Below are positions 1-7,174 of a DNA stretch of 13,493 bases, one piece after another (the stretch's first letter is position 1; the number at the start of each line of letters is the position of its first letter). Under the pieces are notes generated by a model, which did not search any database, was not told the origin of the DNA, and worked only from the letters and a program-made list of their open reading frames with translations. The stretch covers positions 1 to 13,493 of the forward strand of contig CAZSGY010000025.1 of NCBI GenBank assembly GCA_964606975.1, in the 5' to 3' direction. The stretch is from UBA8517 sp964606975 (GTDB taxonomy: Bacteria; Patescibacteriota; Microgenomatia; UBA8517). The position numbers and the translations under genes were made by a program.

Positions 1-170
1 CCGTCCTTACCGATTCTCTTCATGTGTGTATTAGTTTTTTCAACCAATATCGGACCGGGTGAGGTAATTTTGATAACAATCGCGGAAATAAGCATCACGG
101 GAGAAAAAATAATTATGAGTATTACTGACAAAACTATATCTATAGTCCTTTTTACAATGTCATATAGCAT
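1..170 (-). CDS. Initiating phosphoglycosyl transferase (bacterial sugar transferase), N-terminal part, cut by window edge
   Basis: The first 56 codons of a gene that runs off the window's low end. The predicted product starts MLYDIVKRTIDIVLSV and has one hydrophobic segment (about residues 10-33) followed by a TSPGP motif at 36-40. This is the N-terminus of the Pfam bacterial sugar transferase family (PglC, WcaJ and WbaP C-terminal domain), whose members move a sugar phosphate from a nucleotide sugar to undecaprenyl phosphate and start glycan assembly. Lys7-Arg8 and Ser23-Pro24 match the interfacial basic pair and the helix-breaking Ser-Pro of the re-entrant membrane helix known in PglC. The ATG at 170 lies 4 bases after the stop of the ManC gene, so it is co-transcribed. 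No clear Shine-Dalgarno is visible. The catalytic Asp-Glu region lies outside the window, so activity and sugar cannot be judged. The short N-terminus suggests a PglC- or WcaJ-like minimal form at this end, without a preceding multi-helix domain. Confidence 0.85.
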   Translation of the reverse strand, partial: MLYDIVKRTIDIVLSVILIIIFSPVMLISAIVIKITSPGPILVEKTNTHMKRIGKD

Positions 171-174
171 AATT

Positions 175-1329
175 TCAAAGAAGTTCGCTTCTTTTCTCTT
201 CTTTAAGTTTTTCAACAACTTTCTTCACATCCTGAGCATGGCTTTTGGAAACCACCAAAAGCGCATCTTTAGTATCCACTATAACAATGTTATCCAGCCC
301 GACTACCGCAACCATTCTGCCGTCAGTGTGAACAAGTGTGTCCAATGTGTCAAAGGTTATTATCTCTCCGCCCGGTTCATCACCGGAAATAATAACGTTG
401 CTTTTGTTGTCCTTTTTGGAATTGGCCCAAACCTCTCTCCAGTCTCCTATATCCGTCCAGAAAAAGTCGCCGGCAACAACGTAAAAATTCTTTTCTTTCT
501 CACTTATTGCATAATCCACCGATATTGAGGGCATTTTTTTGTATTCTGACTCCAGGAATCTGGCCTCATCCATTTTGCCTATATGCGGTTTTATTTCTTC
601 CAAATATTTAAAAATTTCAGGCTGATGTTTTTTAAAGGAATTCAAAAGATCGTCTGCCCTCCAAACATACTGACCCGCATTCCAAAGATATTTCCCTGAA
701 TCCGTATATTTCTTTGCAAGTTCAATGGGCGGCTTTTCTACAAAACCGTCCAATTTGTAAAAATCGACACTACCCTTTAGGCGGATTTTACTGCCCTTTT
801 TGATATGACCCAAACCGGTATGGGGATATCTGGGCTCCACACCCATAGCAATTAAAACATGCTCCGAGTATGCTTCTTTTGCTGCCCGAAGCAGTGTCTC
901 CAAGTATCTGGAAACCGGTTTTACCACTCTGTCTGCCGCTTCGGTCATAATAACGGCGTCATTGTCTTTTGACGCGATAAAAAGTGCTCCCAATGCGTGT
1001 GCCGGACCGGTCTCACGTCTTGCCGGCTCAACAATTATATTTTCCGGATGAAGTCTGGGGATTTCTTTGATAATTTCTTTTTTATATTCCGGGGAAACTG
1101 TGACTATGAATATTTTTTCCCAGGGAAGAATTTCTGCAAAACGCTTGACGGCCACCTGAGTGAGGGTTTCGTTATTGAAAAGTTTTAAAAACTGCTTGGG
1201 TGTTTTCTGTCTGGATCTGGGCCAAAGTCTTGTTCCGCCGCCTCCGGCTAAAATCAATGCATACAGGTGGTTTTTATAATCATCACCCGCCGCTTTTTGT
1301 GATTTTGGTAAAAACTTTAAAATTTTCAC
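175..1329 (-). CDS. manC: Mannose-1-phosphate guanylyltransferase (ManC/AlgA type, no isomerase domain)
   Basis: Makes GDP-mannose from mannose 1-phosphate and GTP in the cytoplasm, the donor for mannosyl (or fucosyl and rhamnosyl) transferases. The nucleotidyltransferase signature GGGGTRLWPRSR is at residues 29-40, with TPKQF at 43-47. FVEKPP (196-201), YLWNAGQYVW (214-223), SVDYAISEK (270-278) and WTDIGDW (291-297) match the family in order. The last 60 residues look like the usual left-handed beta-helix, and the 384-residue length leaves no room for a phosphomannose isomerase cupin. The metal-binding block usually read as PADH is AADR here (131-134): Asp kept, His changed to Arg. The start is a GTG 6 bases after the stop of the upstream GT4 gene. 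It gives about 22 residues before the usual family start (LYALILAGG), and no in-frame ATG exists nearer. The gene immediately precedes the phosphoglycosyl transferase. The mannose assignment rests on motifs; a related NDP-hexose pyrophosphorylase is less likely. Confidence 0.9.
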   Translation of the reverse strand: MKILKFLPKSQKAAGDDYKNHLYALILAGGGGTRLWPRSRQKTPKQFLKLFNNETLTQVAVKRFAEILPWEKIFIVTVSPEYKKEIIKEIPRLHPENIIVEPARRETGPAHALGALFIASKDNDAVIMTEAADRVVKPVSRYLETLLRAAKEAYSEHVLIAMGVEPRYPHTGLGHIKKGSKIRLKGSVDFYKLDGFVEKPPIELAKKYTDSGKYLWNAGQYVWRADDLLNSFKKHQPEIFKYLEEIKPHIGKMDEARFLESEYKKMPSISVDYAISEKEKNFYVVAGDFFWTDIGDWREVWANSKKDNKSNVIISGDEPGGEIITFDTLDTLVHTDGRMVAVVGLDNIVIVDTKDALLVVSKSHAQDVKKVVEKLKEEKRSELL

Positions 1330-1335
1330 TTGCTA

Positions 1336-2439
1336 TTAGTTTAGCATCTTTTTAATTAAATCAAGAAACTCTTTTTTAAACCTTTCCTTTGCAAATCTTC
1401 CGGCATTGGCAATGATAAGTCTTTTATTAAATCTCGTTTTCTCAAAATTTTTGATTGCCCCCTCCAAACTTCTGATGTTTTGTTTATCAAAAAGAATCCC
1501 GGTTTTGCCATCGATAACTGTATCCTGTGCCCCTCCTTTTTTGTATGCGATAACCGGAACTCCATAACTTTGCGCCTCAACGGCAACTATACCGAAATCT
1601 TCCTCCTGAGGCATAATAAGAGCCTTTGCCCCGGCAAAATACCCCCTTAACCTTTTTTCATCAACTCTGCCTGCAAAAACAATATTATCTTTTGCCATTC
1701 TTCTAAGCCTCCCCTCCTCGCGTCCGGTTCCGACAATCACCAGGAGCCTGCCTGATTTATTGAAGGCGTTAATAGCCAGGTCAACTTTTTTGTAGCCGAA
1801 ATCCAACCTGCTAACCAATAAGTAGTAATTGTGTTTTTGTAATTTGTTATTTGCTTGCGTCTTGGAATTTGTAATTTGTGATCCTGGAATATCAACCGGC
1901 GGAAAGATTATTTCCGAATCCCTTCTATAATATTTTTTGATCCTTTCTTGAACCGCAGTGGAAATTGCAATCATTTTGTCCGGGCGCCCTGCCACTCTTT
2001 TATCCCACCTTCTTAATAGCCCGACAACCGGTTTAGAAATATTTTTGAAGATCAAGCTTTTAAAGTATTGGTTATAGCCACTCCATAGATATCGTGTGGG
2101 GGTCAGACAATAGCAAATATGACGCGTTTTACCGGAAGTCTTGATCCCTTTAGCAGCCTCCGATGTGACCGAAATAACCAAATCATATTCGGAAAAGTCA
2201 AAAAAGGCGAAAGCCGAGGGCATAAGGGGAGCAAAAAATTCGTGATTTTTATTTGCATACGGGATCTTTTGCAAAAAGGAGGTAACCACTTTTGGAAAGA
2301 CTTTTGCCCACAAAGCTCCGTCCGGATCGTAAACCGATGTATATAGGGGAGCCTCAGGAAAAATTTCATGAAGAGCCAAAAGAACTCTTTCAGCGCCTCC
2401 CCATTTGTTTACTCTGTCGTAAACGATTGCAACTTTCAT
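1336..2439 (-). CDS. GT4 family glycosyltransferase, WbaZ-like, with a repeat-encoded linker
   Basis: A 367-residue GT-B retaining glycosyltransferase of CAZy family GT4. The N-terminal half has the acceptor-site loop GGAERVL (14-20) and the block CYCLTPTRYLWSGYNQYF (109-126), which in my recollection is typical of WbaZ-type mannosyltransferases. The C-terminal half has SRLDFGYKK (210-218, donor phosphate Arg/Lys), GTGREE (237-242) and a complete EX7E motif, Glu280 and Glu288. GDP-mannose is a likely donor because manC follows 6 bases downstream, but this is inference. The start ATG is firm because MKVAIVYDR opens the first beta strand; it overlaps the upstream GT4 gene by 50 bases, with GGAG 13 bases before it. 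Odd: residues about 187-205, between the two Rossmann domains, are encoded by a copy of the dispersed CAAATTACAA repeat (1825-1880), giving a low-complexity Asn/Gln/Lys loop where relatives have a shorter linker. Confidence 0.9.
   Translation of the reverse strand: MKVAIVYDRVNKWGGAERVLLALHEIFPEAPLYTSVYDPDGALWAKVFPKVVTSFLQKIPYANKNHEFFAPLMPSAFAFFDFSEYDLVISVTSEAAKGIKTSGKTRHICYCLTPTRYLWSGYNQYFKSLIFKNISKPVVGLLRRWDKRVAGRPDKMIAISTAVQERIKKYYRRDSEIIFPPVDIPGSQITNSKTQANNKLQKHNYYLLVSRLDFGYKKVDLAINAFNKSGRLLVIVGTGREEGRLRRMAKDNIVFAGRVDEKRLRGYFAGAKALIMPQEEDFGIVAVEAQSYGVPVIAYKKGGAQDTVIDGKTGILFDKQNIRSLEGAIKNFEKTRFNKRLIIANAGRFAKERFKKEFLDLIKKMLN
1825..1880 (-). repeat. Dispersed AT-rich repeat inside the WbaZ-like GT4 gene
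   Basis: Two exact copies of the core TTGTAATTTG (plus strand 1837-1846 and 1869-1878), with degenerate sequence between them, lie in frame in the GT4 gene. The coding strand reads CAA ATT ACA and AAA TTA CAA, giving QITN and NKLQ. They fall in the linker between the two Rossmann domains of the enzyme. Confidence 0.75.
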
Positions 2440-3529
2440 AAATTTCTATTGTCTCCTCGGTCATTTTAGCCCAAGAATATTTATTTACAAATTCAAGCGA
2501 ACTTAATATCTTATTTCTACGATCTATAATGCTAATAGATTCGGCCATTTTCATCGCGTTCGCAATTGATTCCGGTCTTTTCGGATCAAAGTACAAAGCA
2601 TTGTCTCCGTAAATTTCCTTAAAAACTGCTATATCAGATGCCAAAAGTAAGGTTCCGGAAGCAAGCGCTTCAAGTCCCGGGAGACCAAAACCTTCGGAAA
2701 AGGAAGGAAAAACGAAACCAACCGAGTTTTTGTATAAATTGCCGAGTTTTTCATCCGGAACGAATCCCAAAAGTTTGACATTATCCTTTATTCCCAATTC
2801 GTTGACCATTTTTTCAATCCTTTGGGTAAATATATTCCTCGCAGAAGCAATTGCCAAAAAAATTCTATGATCACTTTTTGTATTCAACAACTTGATGGCT
2901 TTTAGAAGTCCTGTAAGATTTTTGTGGGGATAAGCATTGCCGGCATAGACAAAATAGGGCCGGGGCATGTCTATTTTTCCCCCGTCTATAATTTTTTTGT
3001 CGAAACCTTCATAAGTCACTTTTACCCTATCTGCATTTATCCTATATTTACCGATAAGTTCATTTTTAACTGACCGACTTGGTACCAGAATTGTCAGAGA
3101 TCTTTTTACTGCGTTATCAAACACAATTCTATAGCCCAACCTCTTAATAAAATATAAGGGCGCCGGTAGAGTCGTAGCGGCAAGACCCACGCTTTTATGC
3201 ATCAGCATGTCATGGATGGTTACAACAAACTTTCCCCGGAAAGTCAGAGGAACATTAAAGTGGGGAAAATGCGTTATGTCAGGTTTTTCTTTTTTAATAA
3301 TAAATGGAATTCTTACTTGTTCGGCAAAACTATAGTGACGGAAGTCAGCCAAAATTTTTTTCCAATTTGATGGTAAAGAAAGTTCATTAAAATATTTTTT
3401 TCTCAGAAGGATTATATATTCGTTATTTCTGTCAAGGAGAGACAGCTCTTTTACTAAATTAACTAAATATCTTCCTAGGCCTGCATTTTCAAGACCGTAA
3501 AGGCGTGCATCAATCAGAATTTTTGACAT
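2390..3529 (-). CDS. GT4 family glycosyltransferase
   Basis: A 379-residue cytoplasmic GT-B glycosyltransferase of family GT4. The N-terminal domain opens MSKILIDARLYG, then LGRYLVNL (18-25) at the acceptor site and VVTIHDM (102-108), the conserved His-Asp near the active site. The C-terminal domain has YAGNAYPHKN (195-204) with the donor phosphate-binding Lys, and SEGFGLPGLEAL (278-289) with an intact EX7E pair, Glu279 and Glu287. This layout resembles mannosyl- or rhamnosyltransferases of O-antigen clusters; donor and linkage cannot be read from sequence. The ATG at 3529 shares one base with the TAA of the GT2 gene upstream (TAATG), pointing to translational coupling. The C-terminus runs 50 bases into the next GT4 gene as a basic tail (about residues 366-379) that looks dispensable. 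Confidence 0.9.
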   Translation of the reverse strand: MSKILIDARLYGLENAGLGRYLVNLVKELSLLDRNNEYIILLRKKYFNELSLPSNWKKILADFRHYSFAEQVRIPFIIKKEKPDITHFPHFNVPLTFRGKFVVTIHDMLMHKSVGLAATTLPAPLYFIKRLGYRIVFDNAVKRSLTILVPSRSVKNELIGKYRINADRVKVTYEGFDKKIIDGGKIDMPRPYFVYAGNAYPHKNLTGLLKAIKLLNTKSDHRIFLAIASARNIFTQRIEKMVNELGIKDNVKLLGFVPDEKLGNLYKNSVGFVFPSFSEGFGLPGLEALASGTLLLASDIAVFKEIYGDNALYFDPKRPESIANAMKMAESISIIDRRNKILSSLEFVNKYSWAKMTEETIEIYESCNRLRQSKQMGRR

Positions 3530-4425
3530 TAGTATGAAGACATAAGCGCCACTCTGACATATCTGACAATTTTAAACAATTTTATTCCTAGGATAACAAA
3601 ATAACTGAAAATTTTCGGGTAACGATCCCAAAGATTTTTTCTATAAAATCTTTCCATTGAAGCCACTCCTGCCAGGCGGATCTTTTTCCTTTGGGCGGGT
3701 GAAACTTTATATCTCCATTTTGTGACTTTGCCTTTAGTTACCCCTTTGAGATGAGTTACCGTTGTCTCAGGATAGTAGACCAGTTTATATCCCGCTTTGC
3801 GTATTTGGAAACAAAGATCAATATCCTCCCCGTCAAAAAAATATTCTTCATCAAACCAGCCAACCTTGTCGAGTATTTTCTTCCAAGTTAAGAAAAACGC
3901 TCCCTGAATAGCTTCTACCTCGTGGGTTGTGTTTTCCGGAATATCCTCATACCAATAGTTTTTACCCATTCCCAAAGCCAGGTGCTCAAAAGCTATTTTG
4001 GGGGTAGGAAATCTTCTTCTTACGTCTTTGTCTATTTTGCCGTCCGCAAGAACCAACTTACAAGTTACCGCTCCGACATCGGGATGATCTTTTAAATATT
4101 TGACAGTTTTTGCAAAAACCCCTTTATGTACCACCGTGTCCGGGTTTAAAAATAATACCATTGAGCCTTCTGCCATTCCCCTGGCTCTGTTATTTCCCTT
4201 GGAAAAACCTTCGTTTGGACCTTCCGTATATTTAACCCAAGGGAATTTTTCTTTAACCATCTCGGGACTTCCGTCTGTTGAGGAGTTATCAGAAACTATA
4301 ACTTCCAAGGGTACTTCGTCGGCATATTTTTTAACCGAATTAAGGCAATCGGCTAGCAGTTCCTTGGTGTTGTAATTGAGGATTATTATCGAAAGTTCAG
4401 GCTTTTTCATGATAGGTTTTTTCAT
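3529..4425 (-). CDS. GT2 family glycosyltransferase (rhamnosyltransferase-like)
   Basis: A 298-residue inverting GT-A glycosyltransferase of family GT2, similar in layout to WbbL-type rhamnosyltransferases. Numbered from the chosen start, it has LSIIILNYNT (11-20), the DNSSTDGS nucleotide-binding block (46-53), FLNPDT as the metal-binding DXD-type motif (92-97), QGAFFL (174-179), FDGEDIDLCFQI (197-208, acidic catalytic-base region) and THL with His225. The basic C-terminus and hydrophobic stretch SYFVILGIKLF (274-284) may rest on the membrane. Start choice: the longest reading begins with GTG at 4446. ATG at 4425 has GGATGAG five bases upstream and is preferred; ATG at 4410 (MKKPELS) is also plausible. 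With the 4425 start it overlaps the upstream GT4 gene by 29 bases. Acceptor and sugar are unknown. Confidence 0.88.
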   Translation of the reverse strand: MKKPIMKKPELSIIILNYNTKELLADCLNSVKKYADEVPLEVIVSDNSSTDGSPEMVKEKFPWVKYTEGPNEGFSKGNNRARGMAEGSMVLFLNPDTVVHKGVFAKTVKYLKDHPDVGAVTCKLVLADGKIDKDVRRRFPTPKIAFEHLALGMGKNYWYEDIPENTTHEVEAIQGAFFLTWKKILDKVGWFDEEYFFDGEDIDLCFQIRKAGYKLVYYPETTVTHLKGVTKGKVTKWRYKVSPAQRKKIRLAGVASMERFYRKNLWDRYPKIFSYFVILGIKLFKIVRYVRVALMSSY

Positions 4426-5602
4426 AAATCTCATCCAAATATTCACTCATTTTATACCAACTAAACCGTTCCTCAACCAGATGTCTGGCGTTTTCTGCAA
4501 TTTTTTCGGCTAATTTTTCGTTTTCCAATATTTCGAGTGTGGCCTTGGCAATATCCCGGGAATTATTTCTGATAATCACTTCCCTGCCGTCGGTTGCCCC
4601 CAAACCCTCAGCTCCGACAGATGTTGTGACCAGGGGAAGTTTGGCCGCCATTGCCGCCAAGTGTTTAAGCCTTGTTCCACCCGGACCTTTTAGCGGTGAG
4701 ACAAATACCGAAGATTGATAGTAGGCGTCCCTTATTCCCTTTTGGTCGTCTTCTTTCAAATCATCAATAATTACTCCTTCAGATTCGCGCGCCATAATTT
4801 CCTCGGGAATATGCTGTCCCACAATCCAGATTTTTACTTTCGGATTTTTCTTTCTAACCAACGGAAAAACTTCATCCAGTAGAAGTTCCGCGGCCTCAAT
4901 GTTCTGCAGCCATTTAAAGTTTGCAATAAAAAGAATCTTCGGATCTTGGCTTTTCCAACTGCTTTTCTCCTTGAAAAAACTTAAGTTAACACCGTTGGGT
5001 ACCAGATCGACTTTGAGATTGGGTACCAGTTTCCTCATTTCTTTCTTGTCTGATTCGGAAACAGCTACCACACCGTCCGCTTTCTTCCAAAAATTTGTTT
5101 CCCAAAATTTCAGTTTGGCTACGTCCATTGATAAAAGCGGCTTTAATACCGGGTTTTTTGTCCCTTCCATATAGTGTTTATAAACCAGGTACTCAATTGT
5201 CTGCTCAACCAAAAGTATCGGAGTATTTGTTTTGGGAATATGAGGCATTACATAAAACGTCTCTGCATGAATAAGATCGTAATGCTCTTTAAGTATCTCT
5301 TCTTTTACGGCCTTTTTCTCCTGAGGTGAAAGGTTTCTTATTACCAGGAAAGGGTATGCCCCAAATCCGGTCAGCAAAATATTTCTCAGAGTCCAGGGGG
5401 ATCTGGATCTTTTGAAAACCTGTACTTTTGAGCAATATTTTTCAAGTTCGGGAACAAACCTTCTTTCGGAATCGTCTTTAATTAGGGAAAAAAGGGTTAT
5501 GGAGTGCTTTTTACTTAAATGCTTAATCAAATTATAAGAACGTATCTGCCCGCCGGACGAATCCGGAAACGGCAAATATGGCGTCAGCATTAATATTTTC
5601 AT
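4397..5602 (-). CDS. GT4-like glycosyltransferase with a degenerate donor-site motif
   Basis: A 401-residue GT-B protein of the GT4 group. MKILMLTPYLPFPDSSGGQIR opens the first Rossmann fold, with the GG acceptor loop. VSES (181-184) and VPNGVN (201-206) are standard interdomain landmarks. FIANFKWLQN (225-234) replaces the usual G-x-x-x-x-x-KN donor segment. GPGGTRLKHLAAMAAK (306-321) is the donor-site helix that in this subgroup reads GGTRLKILEAMA; the glutamate is Ala316 here (codon GCG, one base from GAG), so the ribose-binding carboxylate of EX7E is missing. The enzyme may be impaired, may use another residue, or may be a non-catalytic partner. Start: an upstream in-frame TTG at 5614 lies in the U-run of the hairpin at 5620-5635, so ATG at 5602 is taken; there is no good Shine-Dalgarno. 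It is the first gene after the structured element. Confidence 0.87.
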   Translation of the reverse strand: MKILMLTPYLPFPDSSGGQIRSYNLIKHLSKKHSITLFSLIKDDSERRFVPELEKYCSKVQVFKRSRSPWTLRNILLTGFGAYPFLVIRNLSPQEKKAVKEEILKEHYDLIHAETFYVMPHIPKTNTPILLVEQTIEYLVYKHYMEGTKNPVLKPLLSMDVAKLKFWETNFWKKADGVVAVSESDKKEMRKLVPNLKVDLVPNGVNLSFFKEKSSWKSQDPKILFIANFKWLQNIEAAELLLDEVFPLVRKKNPKVKIWIVGQHIPEEIMARESEGVIIDDLKEDDQKGIRDAYYQSSVFVSPLKGPGGTRLKHLAAMAAKLPLVTTSVGAEGLGATDGREVIIRNNSRDIAKATLEILENEKLAEKIAENARHLVEERFSWYKMSEYLDEIYEKTYHEKA

Positions 5603-5635
5603 GATGGATTTCAAAGAAACCCCGCTTTAGCGGGG
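5603..5635 (-). terminator. Intrinsic-terminator-like hairpin just upstream of a GT4 gene
   Basis: On the minus strand CCCCGC-TAAA-GCGGGG (5635 down to 5620) is a perfect 6-bp GC stem with a four-base loop, followed directly by TTTCTTT (5619-5613). This is the form of a rho-independent terminator for the operon's transcription direction. There is no U-run on the plus side. The stem ends only 17 bases before the ATG at 5602, so a transcript that reads through carries the hairpin at the ribosome-loading region. It may be a partial terminator or attenuator rather than the end of the operon, because the same kind of genes continue on both sides. Confidence 0.6.
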
Positions 5636-5642
5636 AGGAATT

Positions 5643-5720
5643 GAACCTATCATATCATTCTCCCTCAAAGGATACCGCATGCTTCCGGCATACGGAGAAT
5701 GTTATTTTATGATAGGGTTC
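5643..5720. repeat. Nested imperfect inverted repeat between and overlapping two glycosyltransferase genes
   Basis: Outer arms at 5643-5663 and 5694-5720 pair in three perfect blocks: GAACC with GGTTC (5 bp), TATCATA with TATGATA (7 bp) and CATTCTCC with GGAGAATG (8 bp). A one-base bulge and an asymmetric loop separate them. Inside is a second hairpin (about 5675-5695): minus-strand CCGTATGC and GCATGCGG around CGGAA, 8 bp with one G-U; it competes with the outer stem for two C residues. The right arm overlaps the last codons and stop (5702-5704) of the GT-C gene. It could be a regulatory RNA fold or a palindromic REP/MITE-like element; nothing in the window decides this. No tRNA or known riboswitch was recognised. 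Confidence 0.65.
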
Positions 5721-7174
5721 CTCAAATTAATAATTATATATTTATCAGTTTTCTCGATTGTTTCAAACCTTGATTCGATCATCTTCGTGTCTTTGCTGTT
5801 TAAGTCAACAGAAACATAATAATCCGCTCCCCTTTCAATTATGTTGTCAATTGAATCATCGATTGCCGGCCAACCGCTTCTTCCCGTTTGGTACAAGAAA
5901 GCCGTATCTCCGTTGTAAGGAGCTACCACCAAAGCGTCTTTGGGGGTGATTTCGTTAATCCGGGACCCGGCTTCGATAATTTCCGGATGATTTACGCTGT
6001 AATTGCCGCTTATCTGGTTCCACCCGGTAATAAGCATCACACCGACCGATACGATAATGACTGCCCTCCTAAGGTAAACGTTAAAGGTATTAGTCTCCCA
6101 GAGATAAACACAACCCGCAGCCAATGTTAGCGAGATGGCAGGAATGGTAAGTATTTGATAATAGTCATGCATCACATTCGCATTTGCCACAGCTACCAGA
6201 TAAAAAAGAACCCCGGCTAAAAAGGCGTGGATAAAATTGTTTTTGACCTTTGTATTGAGAAGACCAAAAGTAAAAGGTATCAGCCCCAATGATCCCAAAA
6301 TGAGATGCCCCAGTCTTTCTCCAAAAATCCAATACCACCATGATGGTTTAAGCCTAATCAAATTACCATTAAAAGCCCATTTATAAAACGGAATTCCTTC
6401 CGGGAACCCAGCCTCCCACCATCTCCAGATAAAAAACGGGGTAAACATAATTAATAAATAGATTATTGTTCCGATAATTAACGACTTATTCTTAAAAAAA
6501 CTTTTTATGCCGTATTTTCTGACAGCAAGATAAATTATCGGGAAGAAATAAAAACCAATGTAAGGTTTAATCAAAAGTGCCATGGCAAAAAACACCGAAG
6601 AAAAAAGAAGTAACAACTTTTTGTTGCTATATGTAAATTCCAAAAATGCCCAAATTGATATAATCCCGAACATTACTCCCATGGGGTCGGGTAATATCAC
6701 CCGGGTAAAATAAATGTTGTAAGGAATAAAAAGATAGAAGAAAGCGGCCAAAATTCCTGCCCACTTATTTAATACTCTTTTTGCGATTAGATACAGGAAA
6801 AATGAAGTGACCAGCGCACAAGTTATGGTAATGAGCCTTGCCCAAACTTCAAGACTAAGCGTAGGGAAAGAATTAAAAAGTACGGCGTTTAAAGCATTGA
6901 AAAACGGAAATTCAACCATCCTGTATCCCTCCGGATTAAATATTCCGGATTGAATCTTAGAAATGTCGTGGTATCTCGGCAAAAGTAAATCTATCCCTTT
7001 TTCGGCATATATTTTGCTGACAGAGGCGGTGTCTGCCTGCCTCCAACTATGCCAATCAGCAATGGGATTTTCGATTTTATAAAGTCTTACCCCAAATCCG
7101 GTAATAAGGATTATTGATAACAAAATATACTCGAAATATTTACTCCTGAAAAATTGAACAATTTTATGCTTCAT
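5702..7174 (-). CDS. GT-C membrane glycosyltransferase, ArnT/PMT-like (GT39-type, PMT_2)
   Basis: A 490-residue polytopic membrane protein with about ten or more hydrophobic segments and a soluble C-terminal domain (about 385-490). The first extracytoplasmic loop after TM1 holds IADWHSWRQADTAS (38-51), with Asp40 in the position of the catalytic acidic residue of GT-C enzymes, and later YRMVEFPFFN (84-93). A HDYYQ block (336-340) follows. ArnT and protein mannosyltransferases of this fold move a sugar from a polyprenyl-phosphate donor to an acceptor outside the cytoplasm. Here the acceptor may be the nascent glycan, a lipid or a protein. The ATG at 7174 has AGGA 9 bases upstream and overlaps the polymerase gene by 11 bases. 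The last codons lie in the right arm of the inverted repeat at 5643-5720. Substrate is not predictable. Confidence 0.85.
   Translation of the reverse strand: MKHKIVQFFRSKYFEYILLSIILITGFGVRLYKIENPIADWHSWRQADTASVSKIYAEKGIDLLLPRYHDISKIQSGIFNPEGYRMVEFPFFNALNAVLFNSFPTLSLEVWARLITITCALVTSFFLYLIAKRVLNKWAGILAAFFYLFIPYNIYFTRVILPDPMGVMFGIISIWAFLEFTYSNKKLLLLFSSVFFAMALLIKPYIGFYFFPIIYLAVRKYGIKSFFKNKSLIIGTIIYLLIMFTPFFIWRWWEAGFPEGIPFYKWAFNGNLIRLKPSWWYWIFGERLGHLILGSLGLIPFTFGLLNTKVKNNFIHAFLAGVLFYLVAVANANVMHDYYQILTIPAISLTLAAGCVYLWETNTFNVYLRRAVIIVSVGVMLITGWNQISGNYSVNHPEIIEAGSRINEITPKDALVVAPYNGDTAFLYQTGRSGWPAIDDSIDNIIERGADYYVSVDLNSKDTKMIESRFETIEKTDKYIIINLRNPIIK

Noticed and set aside
22..528. A 168-codon open reading frame on the plus strand
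   Set aside because: It is antisense to the end of the ManC gene and the start of the phosphoglycosyl transferase, both well supported. Its product shows no recognisable motif.
4426..4446. GTG start at 4446 for the GT2 gene
   Set aside because: ATG at 4425 has a better ribosome binding site and a product closer to the usual family N-terminus.
5640..5670. Extended -10 promoter (TGATATGAT on the minus strand) before the GT4 at 5602
   Set aside because: It has no -35 partner, lies within the inverted repeat, and would start transcription directly before a terminator-like hairpin.
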